This document shows positions 27,106-37,083 of a stretch of DNA of 64,000 nucleotides, piece by piece. A program made the translations under genes and the position numbers. Every line of letters starts with the position of its first letter. Position 1 is the stretch's first letter. Below the pieces are notes generated by a model. That model was not told the origin of the DNA. It saw only the letters and a list, made by a program, of their open reading frames with translations, and searched no databases. The stretch comes from Salinibacter ruber DSM 13855 (GTDB lineage: Bacteria > Bacteroidota > Rhodothermia > Rhodothermales > Salinibacteraceae): NCBI RefSeq assembly GCF_000013045.1, contig NC_007677.1, positions 2,852,001 through 2,916,000 of the forward strand. The letters are read 5' to 3'.

Positions 27106-29952
27106 TTACAGCTGGACGTTGAGGCGGGCGAAGTAAAAGGCCCCATTGAGCCCTTGCTGCACCGGCGCGTAGTCGAAGACACCCGCGTACGAGTTTCCAA
27201 AGACCTGCTCGTCGGGATAGTTGTTGAACAGGTTGCTGGCGCCGACACTCAACGTCGCCGCCTCCGTGAGGTCGTACGAGGCCGTAGCGTCGACCACCCA
27301 CTCGGGGCTGTGGGTCTGATTCTGCGCGAAGCCGGGCCGCACCTGTTCCCCAAAGCGCACCGTGCGGACCAGAAGGCCAAACGCGCTGAGTTGGTAATCG
27401 GCCGAGAGCGTCACCTTCGACTCCGGGTTGCTCTCCGTGAGGAAGCCCTGCTCCTGTCGGCCGAAGAACGTGCCCTGCAGGTCGTCTCCCTCGTAGTTTG
27501 CGCGAACGGTCTCGGGGATGGTCAATGCCTGGATTTCGGTGTCGTTGACGTTGCCGGCGGCCGAGAGCTCAACGGTGCCGGTGGGCAGCGGAAGGCGATA
27601 CGTCGCAACCACATCAAGGCCGGTCGTCTTCGTGTCTACGGCGTTGGCGAATACCTGTGCGTTCTGTGCCCCCACCTCTGCGAGCAGATTGGAGAGCCCC
27701 GAGCTAAACTCTCCCGTCAGCACCACGCGGTCGTCCACGTAGATCTGGTACCCATCGATCGTGAGGTCAAGGTTCTCGATGGGGCTGGCCGTAATGCCGG
27801 CGCTGTAGCTGCGCGACCGCTCTTCTTCAAGTTGCGGGATGCCCAGAACGCGCGCCACCTCGCTGTCGTTGCTGAAGGTTCCGATGTTCACGAGCTGTCC
27901 CTGATCGTCGAAGTCGGTCCGCACCTCGTTGAAGTAGATTTGGTGGAGGGACGGGGCACGGAACCCCGTGCTCGCCGACCCGCGTAGGTTGAGGCGCCCG
28001 TCGAGCAGGCCCCACCGGGCGGCCAGACGCCCGTTCAGGGTGCCCCCGAAGTCGCTGTAGTTCTCGTAGCGGCCGGCGGCCGTCACCAGAAGGTTCTCCG
28101 TGAGATTCACCTCCGTATCGAGGTAGGCCGCCACGTTGCTGCGCGTGCGGTCCACCTCGTTCTCCGGCCGAAAGCCCACGAAGCCCTGCGTGCCCGGCTC
28201 CTTGCCGAGCGTGTCGCGCGTGACCAATCGGGGGCTCGCGGCACTCGTGTCATCGATCAGCTGGACGCGGCCGTAGTTGCGGTACGAGGCTTCCTCCCCC
28301 GAAAAGATTTGGTACCGGTCGGTCCGGTAGGCTCCCCCAAAGGCCACGTTGATGCCCGCCAACGCGTCGTCGAAGAAGCGCGACACATCGAGGTTGGTCA
28401 CGTTCTGGCTGAAGGCGTGCCCACCGGCGTAGATGCTGGTGGGACTGGCCTGGAGGAGGGACGCATTGACCGTGTTGTCCATCTGGTAGTCCAGGCTGTT
28501 GCGCCCGTAGCTGTTGCTGAGGTCCCAGGTCCAGCCCCCAATCGTGCCCTCCACCCCAATCGTGAGCGACTGGTCGACCACGTCGGAGTTCATCTCCGGC
28601 TGGAAACCATTTGGAAAGAGGGCAGGGTCAGTGTTGGACGCCCGGTACGGCATGGCCGAGGTGCTGAATGGAAGCCGTCGGAAGGGAGCCCCAATTCCAT
28701 TCTTGTAGGAGAGGCCCCCGAAGGCGTAGAGCGTCGCGTCGTTGCCCAGTCCTACTTCCGAGTTTAGGAAGACGGCCCGTTGCTGGACGGCCGATTGCCC
28801 CACTCGGAACTGGAAGTCGGACCGCTCCAGCCCGCGCTGATTCAAGATCTGGTTGTCGATGCGTCGGGCGTTTTGAGCGGCTTCCTCTCCGATGATGCCG
28901 GCTACCTGCGGATACGCGAACGGGAAGCCCGACGGGGGCGCAACGCCGTTCGGAAAGTCCGACTGGTCGAAGAGGATGAGCTGATTTCCGTCGGCCCGGT
29001 TGGTGCGCGCCCGGTCCCGAAACATCCCCGTGACGTTGACGAAGCCCTCCTCGCCAACCGCAAAGCCGTAGTTTGCCGACACCTTCACGACCTCCCCATC
29101 CCCGGCGTTGCGCAGTCCTGTCGTGACGTCGGCTGTGAGTTGATTGGTCGCTTCCTTCATCTGCAGGTTGAGGACCCCAGCGACGGCGTCGGACCCGTAC
29201 TGGGCCGAAGCGCCGTTGCGCAGCACCTCGACGCGCTGCACGGCCGCCGAGGGAATGGCGTTCAGGTCTGTCCCCACGGCGCCCCGCCCCACCGTGCCAA
29301 GCGTATTGACGAGGGAGCTCTTGTGGCGCCGCTTGCCGTTGACGAGCACGAGCAGCTGGTCGGGCGGCAGGCTCCGAAGGGTTGCCGGATCAATGAACTC
29401 AGTCGCATCGGATGAGGTCTGACGATTCGCCTGGAATGACGGCGCCGTGTAGGTGAGCAACTGGTTCAGATCCGTCTGTGGCGACTGGGTCGTCAACTCC
29501 CCGACCGGAAGCGCATCGACGGGGACGGCCGACTGGAGGGCCGACCGGCTCTGGCCCCGGCTTCCTACGACCACCACGTCGTCGAGCGTCGATCCGGGCG
29601 TCAGCTCAAAGTCGAACGTGTACGTCTCGCCCGCCTCCACGCGCAGCTGCTCCGTTTCCGCCGAGTAGCCGACGAAGCTCGCTCGCAGGCGGAGGTCGCC
29701 CGGCGCGACCCGGACGCGATATTGCCCGTCGGTGTCGGCGCTGGTGCCCCGCTGGGTGCCCAGGACCTGCACGTTGGCCCCGGCAAGGGGAGCGCCCGTC
29801 TCGGCGTCGACCACCCGTCCCTGGACAGTGGCGGAGGACTACGCCTGTGCCATCCCAGGCGATAGGGCCCCCAGGCTTGCACACGCGACCGCCAGTCCCA
29901 ACAGCAGCGACCCAAAGGCGGAGAGACGGCAAGGAGAAGAAAACGGAAGCAT
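27106..29952 (-). pseudogene. TonB-dependent receptor interrupted by an amber codon after the signal peptide
   Basis: From ATG 29952 the frame encodes a 37-residue signal peptide ending GMAQA, then TAG at 29839-29841, then continues in the same frame to 27106 as a complete receptor: CarboxypepD_reg-like domain (VDAETGAPLAGANVQV, NIASGSR-like turn), plug (QTDLNQLLTYTAPSF, VLVNGKRRHKSSLV, RVEVLRNGASAQYGSDAVAG) and a large beta-barrel ending FYFARLNVQL. The stop falls at the exact signal-peptidase border. From an internal start the remaining 902 residues would lack an export signal, so the receptor is probably not functional unless the amber is suppressed or is a sequencing error. The ligand is unknown. 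Confidence 0.85.
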
Positions 29953-30120
29953 AGCGTACTCGCGACGTCGGTGTGTAGAAATATGACGCCCCCAACTAAG
30001 GCACCGCTTCAAAGAGATGCTGTGGAAATCCTGTAGAGAGCCAGCTTGCATGCACCTTGAACGCCCACTTGGGACGATCTGTTAGTAGTTGTTCACACTT
30101 TAAGGTGTTCAATCCCTGCC

Positions 30121-30721
30121 ATGCTCCCCGTCCTCCTCGCCCTCCTCGTCGTTGCGCCCCCGCCCGACACCTCGTGGCCCCATCAAGACCTGCGCGAGCG
30201 CATGGTCCAGCAACAGATCGCCGCCCGGGGCCTCACCGATCCGGCGGTGCGCGGCGCCCTGCGCTCCGTGCCGCGCCACCGGTTCGTGCCTGAGGTGTCT
30301 CCGGAGCTCGCCTACGCGGATCGCCCGCTCCCCATCGGCCACGACCAGACCATCTCCCAGCCCTACATCGTGGCCCGGATGACGGCGCTCGTCCGGCCGG
30401 ATTCGGCGGACCGCGTCCTGGAGGTGGGGACCGGCTCGGGCTACCAGGCCGCCGTGCTGGCCTCGATCGTGGATTCGGTCTACACCATCGAAATCATTCC
30501 CGACCTGGCCGCCAGCGCCACCAAGCGCCTCCGTCGCCTCGGCTACCGCAACGTCGTCGTCCGGAACGGGGATGGCTTCGACGGGTGGCCGCATGATTGT
30601 GCCGGTGGGCCCGGCGGGCGGCCCGCAGGACCTCACCCTCGTCACGAACGACGACGGCAAACTTACGAGACGGACGCTCGCGCCCGTCCGGTTCGTGCCC
30701 TTCCTCCGTCCCGAGCCCTGA
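30121..30721 (+). pseudogene. pcm: Protein-L-isoaspartate O-methyltransferase with an internal deletion
   Basis: The first 155 residues are normal Pcm: RMVQQQIAARGL, VPRHRFVPE, the cap motif GHDQTISQPYIVARMT and SAM motif I VLEVGTGSGYQAAVLA, ending RNGDGFDGWP. The C-terminus, MIVPVGPAGGPQDLTL to FVPFLRPEP, continues in another frame from ATG 30593 and stops at 30721. The roughly 25-30 residues that normally lie between (a PFDAIIVTAA-type stretch) are missing. The junction reads GGGTGGCCG (30583-30591), which can encode both GWP on the left and GGR on the right, so a microhomology deletion explains it. The product would lack part of the SAM fold. An N-terminal hydrophobic stretch suggests an exported form. 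Confidence 0.8.
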
Positions 30722-30865
30722 TGCGGATCGGGGCCCGGTCCCCTCCCGTCCTGCTCCGCGCGCCGCCCCTCTTCTTTTTCCTCCACACGTCTCTGTCGCT
30801 TTTCGTTGGCGCCCGCGTCACATATCTTGGACGCGCCTTCCCTTGCAGATTCTTATCGCCTCTGT

Positions 30866-30940
30866 ATGCGCCGCTCCGTCGCCGCCGCGCTCCTCCTCGC
30901 CGCCCTCGGCCTGGAGCCCGCGACGGGCACGTCCGAGTAG
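30866..30940 (+). pseudogene. Signal-peptide stub, possible remnant of an exported protein gene
   Basis: A 24-codon frame encodes MRRSVAAALLLAALGLEPA and five more residues before TAG. It looks like a secretion signal with nothing after it. It lies in the decayed interval between pcm and the helicase. It could be chance. Confidence 0.25.
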
Positions 30941-31010
30941 TGGGCGCGTCGTCGTTCCTCACCGCACACGCCGTTTTCTCCCTCTCCTCTTTCTTTACGC
31001 CTACGCCCCC

Positions 31011-34000
31011 GTGCCCTCCCGCCCCGCCGACTGGCCCGACCTCAACCCCGACCAGCGGGCCGCCGTGACGGCGTCGATGGATCCGCAGCTCGTGGTGGCC
31101 GGGCCGGGGACCGGCAAGACCCGCGTCCTCGTGTGCCGGGCCGCCCACCTCATCGAGCACGAGGCCGTGACGCCCTCCCGCCTCGTCCTGGTCACCTTCA
31201 CGCGGCGCGCCGCGCAGCAGCTCACGAGCCGCCTCGCCGCCCTCGTGGGCCCGGAGGCGCAGCACGTCCGGGCGGGCACCATTCACCACTTCTGCTACAA
31301 AACCCTCCGCGCCCATTCGGCCCCGGCGGGCGTGCCCGACGACTTCATCGTGGTCGACGACACGGTCACGGACGCCTTCTGGCAGCGCTGGTACGAGGCG
31401 CACGAGCGCTGGTGCGAGGCAAACGACCTCCACAGCTACCGCCAGGTCAAAACCCACGTCAGCCGCATTAAGCTCGGGATCGACACGGTGTCGGGGCGGC
31501 TCACCGAAGGCCTGCGGGCCTACGGCGAGATGCTCGGGGACCGGGGCGCGCTCGACTTCGACGACCTGCTCGTCAAGACGCGCGACCTGCTGCGCAGTCA
31601 CCCGGACGTGCGGGCCGACCTCGTGGACGAGACGCGGGCGGTCCTCGTCGATGAATTTCAGGACACCGACCCGGTGCAGTTCGACATCATCCGCCGCCTC
31701 GGCGAGGCGGGCGCCCACCTCTACTGCGTGGCCGACGACGACCAGTCCGTCTACCGCTTCCGCGGGGCGCGGCCCGCCAACCTGCGTCGCTACATCGACC
31801 GCTTCGACTGCAGCGCCGAGCGCGGCACCCGCCACGTCCTCACCACCAACTACCGCTCAAACCGCTCGATCTACGCGGTGGCCGAGGCGGTGCTCGACGC
31901 CGACGAGCGCCTCAAACAGCGCGGCGACATTCGCACGTCGAACGCCGGCACACAGCCGGTGCAGCTGGTCGCCTGCGACGACCCTGAGGCCGAACGGACC
32001 CACGTGCTCCGGCAACTGCGCGACTGGCTGGACGACGGGGCCGAGCGGAGCGACCTGGCCGTCCTGACCCGCTGGAACCGCCGCCTCGCGGCCCTGGAAC
32101 GGGCGTGCCTCCGGGCCGGCCTCGCCTGCGAGACGAGCCAGAGCGAGGCGCTCCTGGATACCCCTCCGGCGCAGAAGCTGCACGCCCTGCTCCGCGTCGT
32201 CGATGCCCGCCGTCGCGGCCGGCCGCTCGACGCCCCCATGACGGAGCTGCTGTCCCACCTGCTGCCGGACGACACGATGGCCCGGCTGCGCGACTTCGGC
32301 GAGCGGAGCATGCCGGACGCGACCCTCTGGACGGCCTTCCAGACCGTCGTCTCCAACGAGCAGGCCCGCCGCAGCGCCGGCCTCGACTCGGCCACGGACC
32401 GCCTCGACCAGACCTACGCCACGATCACCAACCTCCTGCAGAACACACAGGAGGACGGCCTCACCATCGGCGCCTTCACCCGCACTGCCCTTCGGCAGCT
32501 CGGAGATCCCCTCCAGCTGCTCCGCCGCTACGCCGACACCCTGACTGATCCGGCCTCTCGTCCGTCCGTCCGCCAGGCCGGCACGGTCCTCGACGAGTGG
32601 CGCCGGGCCCAGGCCCGCGATGCGCGGGCCGGGGACCCGCCCCGCCTGCTCCTGCACCACCGCACGCCCCAGATCACGCGGCTCTGGCGGCAGCTGGTGC
32701 GGCGGGCCCTCGACCTCGAAACGGATCCGCCCGCGCCGCTGCCCGAAATGCAGGAGGCCCTCTTCGCCCGCCCCGCCGACGAAGGCATTCCGCCACTCGG
32801 GGCCGACGACGTGGTCCTCACGAACGACCTGGAGGCGCTCCTCCGCTGGGCCGAGCGGACCGGGGCCTTTTCGGGATCGACCGATACGCCCCAGATCCTC
32901 CTGCTCGCGCCCGACGGCGCCCTGCCGTCCGGCCAGAAGACACTGCTCGGGGTCGACCCGGAGAACGTGCACGTCGTGGATCCCGAGTCCACCTTTCATA
33001 GCCCCTCGGTCCGGCTGGTCAAGCTCCTGCAGATGACCAGCGGCCCGTCCGCCCCCGAGCCGCTCTTTCCGGAGTACGTGATGGTCGACCTCGAAGCCAC
33101 GAGCACCGACCCGCGCCACTGCCGCGTCGCCGAGATTGGGGCGCTCAAGGTGCGAGACGGAACCGTGGTGGACCGATTCTCGGAGCTCGTGCAGTTGCCC
33201 GAGGACCTGACGGCCGACGAGCGCGAGACGCTCCGCACGGTGTGCGGCCTGGATCCGGCGTCGGACTTCGACGAGGCCCGGCCCGAGGCGGCGGTCTGGG
33301 CCGACTTCTGTGCCTTCGTGGACGGGGCGCCCCTCGTCGCCCACAACGGCCAGCGCTACGACTTCCGCGTCCTGCGCCGCCTCGCCAACACCCACGAGGC
33401 CGACGCCCACTGGGCCACGACGTACGACCTGCTGCCCGCCGCACACGAGCTGTTTCCCGACCTTCGCCGCTACGACGCCGCGCACCTCCGCGAGACGCTC
33501 CTGGACGACGACGCGGATACCGCCCATCGCGCCCTGGCCGACTGTGAGGATCAGCAGCGCATCCTGGCGCGCATGCAGGAGGAGCGCGCGCGCCGGCGCC
33601 GCCGTCTGGCCCACGAGCCGCTCCTGCCGCTCCTCGTGGCCGCCCTCACCTACGAATCCCCCGCCCCCGAGGCCCTGTCGGACGACGCCCAGGTCTTTTT
33701 GCAGGTGGGGCATACGTGGGCCCTGCGCGACGCCTCCCCCGCCGGTGACGACCTGCGCTCGCTCCTGCCCCGGGCCCTGCCGGATCGCCTCCGCCAGCAC
33801 GCGCTCTACACGCTGATCGACGAGGAGGCGCTGCTCACGGCCTCTGCCGGCCTCCAGCCCGGCCTCGCCCGCCGCTTGGCCGCCCTCTTCGCCCCCTACG
33901 CCGACCGCCCGCTCCGGAGCAAGGCGCTGGCGGACCTGCTTGCGCACCTCGCGCTCTGGGGCGAAGAGACGACGCCGCAGGGGGAGGACGTGATTACGCT

Positions 34001-34265
34001 CTCCACCTACCACAGCGCCAAGGGGCTCGAGTTCGAGCGCGTCGTCTGCATGGACGTGCACGACAACGCCTTCCCGCCCTACTTTGCGCGCGACCCCAAG
34101 GAGCGCCGCGAGAGCCGTCGCCTCCTGTACGTGGGCATGACGCGCGCCGAGCGCCACCTCGTGCTCACCTACCCGAAGCGGGAACGCGGCTACGACCGGC
34201 GCCCCACCGCCTTCCTCGACGCCGCCCCCGACGAGCTCTTGCAGGTCACGGACGCCGCCCCCTGA
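31011..34265 (+). CDS. UvrD/Rep superfamily 1 helicase with an embedded DEDDh exonuclease domain
   Basis: DNA helicase of 1084 residues from GTG 31011. The N-terminal motor has motif Ia region LNPDQRAAV, Walker A GPGTGKT (about 29), Walker B VLVDEFQDTDPVQ (about 213) and QSVYRFRGA with TTNYRSN. A DnaQ-like domain is inserted at about 690-860: MVDLEATSTD (Asp, Glu), VAHNGQRYDF (Asp) and HRALADCED (His, Asp) give a complete DEDDh set. The second half of the motor then resumes with ITLSTYHSAKGLEFERVVC (about 993) and LLYVGMTRAERHLVL (about 1043). The predicted role is DNA repair with unwinding and 3'-5' degradation in one chain. The start is chosen because upstream sequence is non-coding in character. 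Confidence 0.85.
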   Translation: MPSRPADWPDLNPDQRAAVTASMDPQLVVAGPGTGKTRVLVCRAAHLIEHEAVTPSRLVLVTFTRRAAQQLTSRLAALVGPEAQHVRAGTIHHFCYKTLRAHSAPAGVPDDFIVVDDTVTDAFWQRWYEAHERWCEANDLHSYRQVKTHVSRIKLGIDTVSGRLTEGLRAYGEMLGDRGALDFDDLLVKTRDLLRSHPDVRADLVDETRAVLVDEFQDTDPVQFDIIRRLGEAGAHLYCVADDDQSVYRFRGARPANLRRYIDRFDCSAERGTRHVLTTNYRSNRSIYAVAEAVLDADERLKQRGDIRTSNAGTQPVQLVACDDPEAERTHVLRQLRDWLDDGAERSDLAVLTRWNRRLAALERACLRAGLACETSQSEALLDTPPAQKLHALLRVVDARRRGRPLDAPMTELLSHLLPDDTMARLRDFGERSMPDATLWTAFQTVVSNEQARRSAGLDSATDRLDQTYATITNLLQNTQEDGLTIGAFTRTALRQLGDPLQLLRRYADTLTDPASRPSVRQAGTVLDEWRRAQARDARAGDPPRLLLHHRTPQITRLWRQLVRRALDLETDPPAPLPEMQEALFARPADEGIPPLGADDVVLTNDLEALLRWAERTGAFSGSTDTPQILLLAPDGALPSGQKTLLGVDPENVHVVDPESTFHSPSVRLVKLLQMTSGPSAPEPLFPEYVMVDLEATSTDPRHCRVAEIGALKVRDGTVVDRFSELVQLPEDLTADERETLRTVCGLDPASDFDEARPEAAVWADFCAFVDGAPLVAHNGQRYDFRVLRRLANTHEADAHWATTYDLLPAAHELFPDLRRYDAAHLRETLLDDDADTAHRALADCEDQQRILARMQEERARRRRRLAHEPLLPLLVAALTYESPAPEALSDDAQVFLQVGHTWALRDASPAGDDLRSLLPRALPDRLRQHALYTLIDEEALLTASAGLQPGLARRLAALFAPYADRPLRSKALADLLAHLALWGEETTPQGEDVITLSTYHSAKGLEFERVVCMDVHDNAFPPYFARDPKERRESRRLLYVGMTRAERHLVLTYPKRERGYDRRPTAFLDAAPDELLQVTDAAP

Positions 34266-34382
34266 CGCCGCAACCTGGCGCCGGGTCTTCGGCGTTCGTT
34301 ACGATTGCTCAACCGGGAAACGAACGGGCACACTCGGGTGTGCAGACAAGGTCACACTTCTTCACAGGCTCCCTTCCGCCGC

Positions 34383-35165
34383 GTGCCTCCTTCCGACTCC
34401 CCCACCACTACACGACGCGAGGCGACCCTCCCGGGCCAGGACCTCGACCACCTGCGGAACGCCGACCCGTCGCGGGCCGAGCGTGCCTTCACCGTCTTGG
34501 CCGGCCTCTTCATCGGGGCGCTCGTCATCACGAATGCCGTCGCGAGCAAGTTCTTCGTCCTGTTCGGGCAGGAGCTCTCGTGCGGCATCATCGCGTACCC
34601 GGTGACATTTCTGGCGACGGACCTCATCTCGGAGATCTACGGGCGGAAGCGCGCCAATACGGTCGTCGGGGCCGGGTTCGTGGTGAGCGTCTTCATCACG
34701 ATCGTGGTGTGGATTGCGAACGCGGCCCCCACCTACGAGCAGTCGCCCGTGACCGCGGAGGCGTTCAACTCCGTCTTCGGCCTCCTGCCGGGCATCGTGC
34801 TGGGGTCGATGGTCGCCTACCTCGCCTCCCAGTTCATCGACGTGCAGCTGTTCGAGTTTTGGCGCCGGCTCACGGACGGGAAGTACATGTGGCTCCGCAA
34901 CAACGGGTCCACCTTCTTCAGCCAGCTCGTCGACACGATCATGGTGGTCACCATCGCGCTCGTGATCTGGCCGGAGGTGGACGGCAATCCGGGCACGACG
35001 CCCCTCGCGTTCGAGACGTGGCAGGGCATCGTCTTTGGGCAGTACGTGTTCAAGCTCGGCATCGCGGCGCTCGACACGCCCCTCTTCTACGTCGCCACCC
35101 ACTACCTCACGAACTGGATTCAGGCCGACCCGCGGGCGCTGGAGACGGACGGCGTGATGGAGTAG
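34383..35165 (+). CDS. VUT-family queuosine precursor transporter (YhhQ-like)
   Basis: Inner-membrane protein of about 260 residues from GTG 34383 (a TTG at 34305 would add 26 residues). Six hydrophobic segments and the family signatures are present: LVITNAVASKFF near residue 45, YPVTFLATDLISEIYGRKRAN near 70, and late GSTFFSQLVDTIM near 175 and FKLGIAALDTPLFY near 225. Members take up queuosine precursors (preQ0/preQ1) for tRNA modification. No queuosine gene is adjacent, so the role comes from the family only. Confidence 0.85.
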   Translation: MPPSDSPTTTRREATLPGQDLDHLRNADPSRAERAFTVLAGLFIGALVITNAVASKFFVLFGQELSCGIIAYPVTFLATDLISEIYGRKRANTVVGAGFVVSVFITIVVWIANAAPTYEQSPVTAEAFNSVFGLLPGIVLGSMVAYLASQFIDVQLFEFWRRLTDGKYMWLRNNGSTFFSQLVDTIMVVTIALVIWPEVDGNPGTTPLAFETWQGIVFGQYVFKLGIAALDTPLFYVATHYLTNWIQADPRALETDGVME

Positions 35166-35181
35166 CGCGTCCCAAACGAAA

Positions 35182-35209
35182 CGGGCCCACCCCGGAAGGG
35201 ATGGGCCCG
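35182..35209. terminator. Bidirectional terminator hairpin
   Basis: CGGGCCCA pairs with TGGGCCCG (8 bp) with an inner CCC/GGG step. It lies between the convergent transporter and ilvE genes. Confidence 0.65.
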
Positions 35210-35236
35210 CGAGCATTCAATTCCAGACAGGGTCCT

Positions 35237-36178
35237 TTAGGCCGTCATCTCCGGTTCGTCCGCCGCCGGCACGTCCACAAACGTCAGCCAGTCGTGCGGG
35301 TCGTGCCCCTTCTCGACGACCTCGAAGAACGCGTCCTGCATCTCCTTCGTGACGGGCCCGCGCGAGCCGGAGCCGATCGTGTAGTCGTCGACCGTGCGGA
35401 TGGGCGTCACCTCGGCGGCCGTGCCGGTAAAGAAGAGCTCGTCGGCCGTGTAGAGCGCCTCCCGGGGAATTTTCTTCTCTTCCACCTCGTAGCCGCGCTC
35501 CTCGGCCAGCGCGATGATGGAGGCCCGCGTAATGCCGGGCAGGATGGACAGCCCCGTCGGCGCGGTGTAGAGCGTATCGTTCTTTACCACAAAGAGGTTC
35601 TCGCCGCTCCCCTCGGCCACGTAGCCGTCCGTGCTCAGCATGATGCCCTCCATCTTGTCGTTCTTGATGGCGTTCATCTTCACGAGGGAGGCGTTCAGGT
35701 AATTCCCGCCCGCCTTCGCCATTGCCGGGAAGGTGTTGGGCGCCATGCGGTTCCAGCTGGCCACCTCCACGTCCACCCCCTTCTCCAGGGCCTCTTCGCC
35801 GAGGTACTCGCCCCACTCCCAGACGGCGATGAAGGTCTCCACCGGATTTTCGAGCGGGTTGACGCCCATCGGGCCCTCGCCCCGAAGCACGACGGGCCGG
35901 ATGTAGCACCCGCGCAGGCCGCTCCGCTCGATGGTGTCCACAACGGCCTCGACGAGCTCGTCGAGGTCGAAGGGAATGTCCATCCGGTACACCTTGGCCG
36001 AGTCGACCAGGCGCTGCATGTGCTCCTCGAGCCGGAAGACCGCCGACCCCTGATCGGTGTCGTAACAGCGAATCCCCTCAAAGACGGAGGACCCGTAGTG
36101 GATGACGTGGGAGAGGACGTGGATCTCAGCGTCCTCGTGGTCGATAAATTCTCCGTTGTACCAGATGTCGGGCTCCAT
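35237..36178 (-). CDS. ilvE: Branched-chain amino acid aminotransferase
   Basis: PLP-dependent fold-type IV aminotransferase of 313 residues, last step of Val/Leu/Ile synthesis and first step of their breakdown. Start ATG 36178 gives MEPDIWYNGEFIDHEDA. Conserved parts are HYGSSVFEGIRCY (about 28), the Schiff-base lysine in AMAKAGGNYLNASL (about 160), GYVAEGSGENLF (about 187) and LPGITRASII (about 215), and TADELFFTGTAAEVTPI with the phosphate-binding turn (about 248). In-frame sequence upstream of 36178 belongs to an overlapping reading of the neighbouring glycosyltransferase gene. Confidence 0.95.
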   Translation of the reverse strand: MEPDIWYNGEFIDHEDAEIHVLSHVIHYGSSVFEGIRCYDTDQGSAVFRLEEHMQRLVDSAKVYRMDIPFDLDELVEAVVDTIERSGLRGCYIRPVVLRGEGPMGVNPLENPVETFIAVWEWGEYLGEEALEKGVDVEVASWNRMAPNTFPAMAKAGGNYLNASLVKMNAIKNDKMEGIMLSTDGYVAEGSGENLFVVKNDTLYTAPTGLSILPGITRASIIALAEERGYEVEEKKIPREALYTADELFFTGTAAEVTPIRTVDDYTIGSGSRGPVTKEMQDAFFEVVEKGHDPHDWLTFVDVPAADEPEMTA

Positions 36179-36252
36179 GGCGGCGTGCGGGGGCGAAAGG
36201 TCGGGGGATAACGTGACGAACCGAGAGAAAAACGACGCCCTGGGGCAAAGGT

Positions 36253-37014
36253 TCAGCCCCCTGGGTTGGGCGTTGGGGCGTCGGTGCGGGCCCGGTCGAC
36301 CCGCTCTCGAAGCCGGGGGGCACGCCGGTGTGTCGTCGCGGCCATGCGGCCGATGGTCCAGAGGATCTTGGCGGACGCCTTCACGGTGCCCGAGAGGGTG
36401 CCCGTAATTTTGGAGGGCCCGATGCCGCGCCGGTACGAGACGGGGACCTCCTCGACCCGGAGCCCGGCCTCGAGGGCCCGAATTTGCATCTCGATCGTCC
36501 AGCCGAAGGTCTCGTCCTGCATGTCGAGGGCGAGCAGGTCGCGGAACCGAATGGCCCGGAAGGGGCCGAGGTCGGTGTAGTCTGCCCCCCAGAGGCGCGC
36601 CATGAGGGAGCAGGCGAACCGGTTGCCCACCTGTGCCTGCGGGAGCAGGGCGCCCGGCTCGGCGTCCCCCCGAATGCGAGACCCCACCACGAAGTCCGCC
36701 TCGTCGGCGGCAATCGGCTCCACGAGGCGCGGCAGTTCCTCCGGGTGGTCGCTGTAGTCGCCGTCCAGAAACACGACGACGTCCGGCTGCCTCGTCTCCG
36801 CGTAGGCGATGCCGCGCAGGCAGGCGGCCCCGTAGCCCTGCTGCGGCTCGTCGACGACGGTGGCCCCGGCGGCCCGGGCGTTGGCCTTCGTCGCGTCGGT
36901 CGAGGCGTTGTTGACGACCACCACCTCGTCGACCCACCCATCGGGAAGGTCGCCGAGCACCGGGCCGATGGCCTGTGCTTCGTTGAAGGCGGGGATGATG
37001 GCGAGCGTCTTCAC
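36253..37014 (-). CDS. Family 2 glycosyltransferase (dolichyl-phosphate-mannose synthase type)
   Basis: Cytoplasmic or membrane-associated GT2 enzyme of about 253 residues from GTG 37014. The GT-A fold begins LAIIPAFNEAQAI and continues VVNNASTDAT, then VFLDGDYSDHPEELP with the DxD-like metal site (about 90) and GSRIRGDAEPGAL. The acceptor region reads DLGPFRAIRFRDLLAL and SYRRGIGPSKITGT. It lacks the C-terminal membrane helices of full-length DPM synthases. It is 74 bp upstream of ilvE, but a shared function is not obvious; it may glycosylate a lipid carrier or cell-envelope component. Confidence 0.85.
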   Translation of the reverse strand: MKTLAIIPAFNEAQAIGPVLGDLPDGWVDEVVVVNNASTDATKANARAAGATVVDEPQQGYGAACLRGIAYAETRQPDVVVFLDGDYSDHPEELPRLVEPIAADEADFVVGSRIRGDAEPGALLPQAQVGNRFACSLMARLWGADYTDLGPFRAIRFRDLLALDMQDETFGWTIEMQIRALEAGLRVEEVPVSYRRGIGPSKITGTLSGTVKASAKILWTIGRMAATTHRRAPRLRERVDRARTDAPTPNPGG

Positions 37015-37083
37015 GGGGCTAGAGATGAACGGACGGGCGTGGCGAGATGAGTCACGGTTCAGAGCGGGGCCGCCCCCCAACCG

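Noticed and set aside
29839-30940. TAG reassigned to a sense codon in this organism
   Set aside because: pstC, pstB, phoU and other intact genes end in TAG at the family-expected C-terminus.
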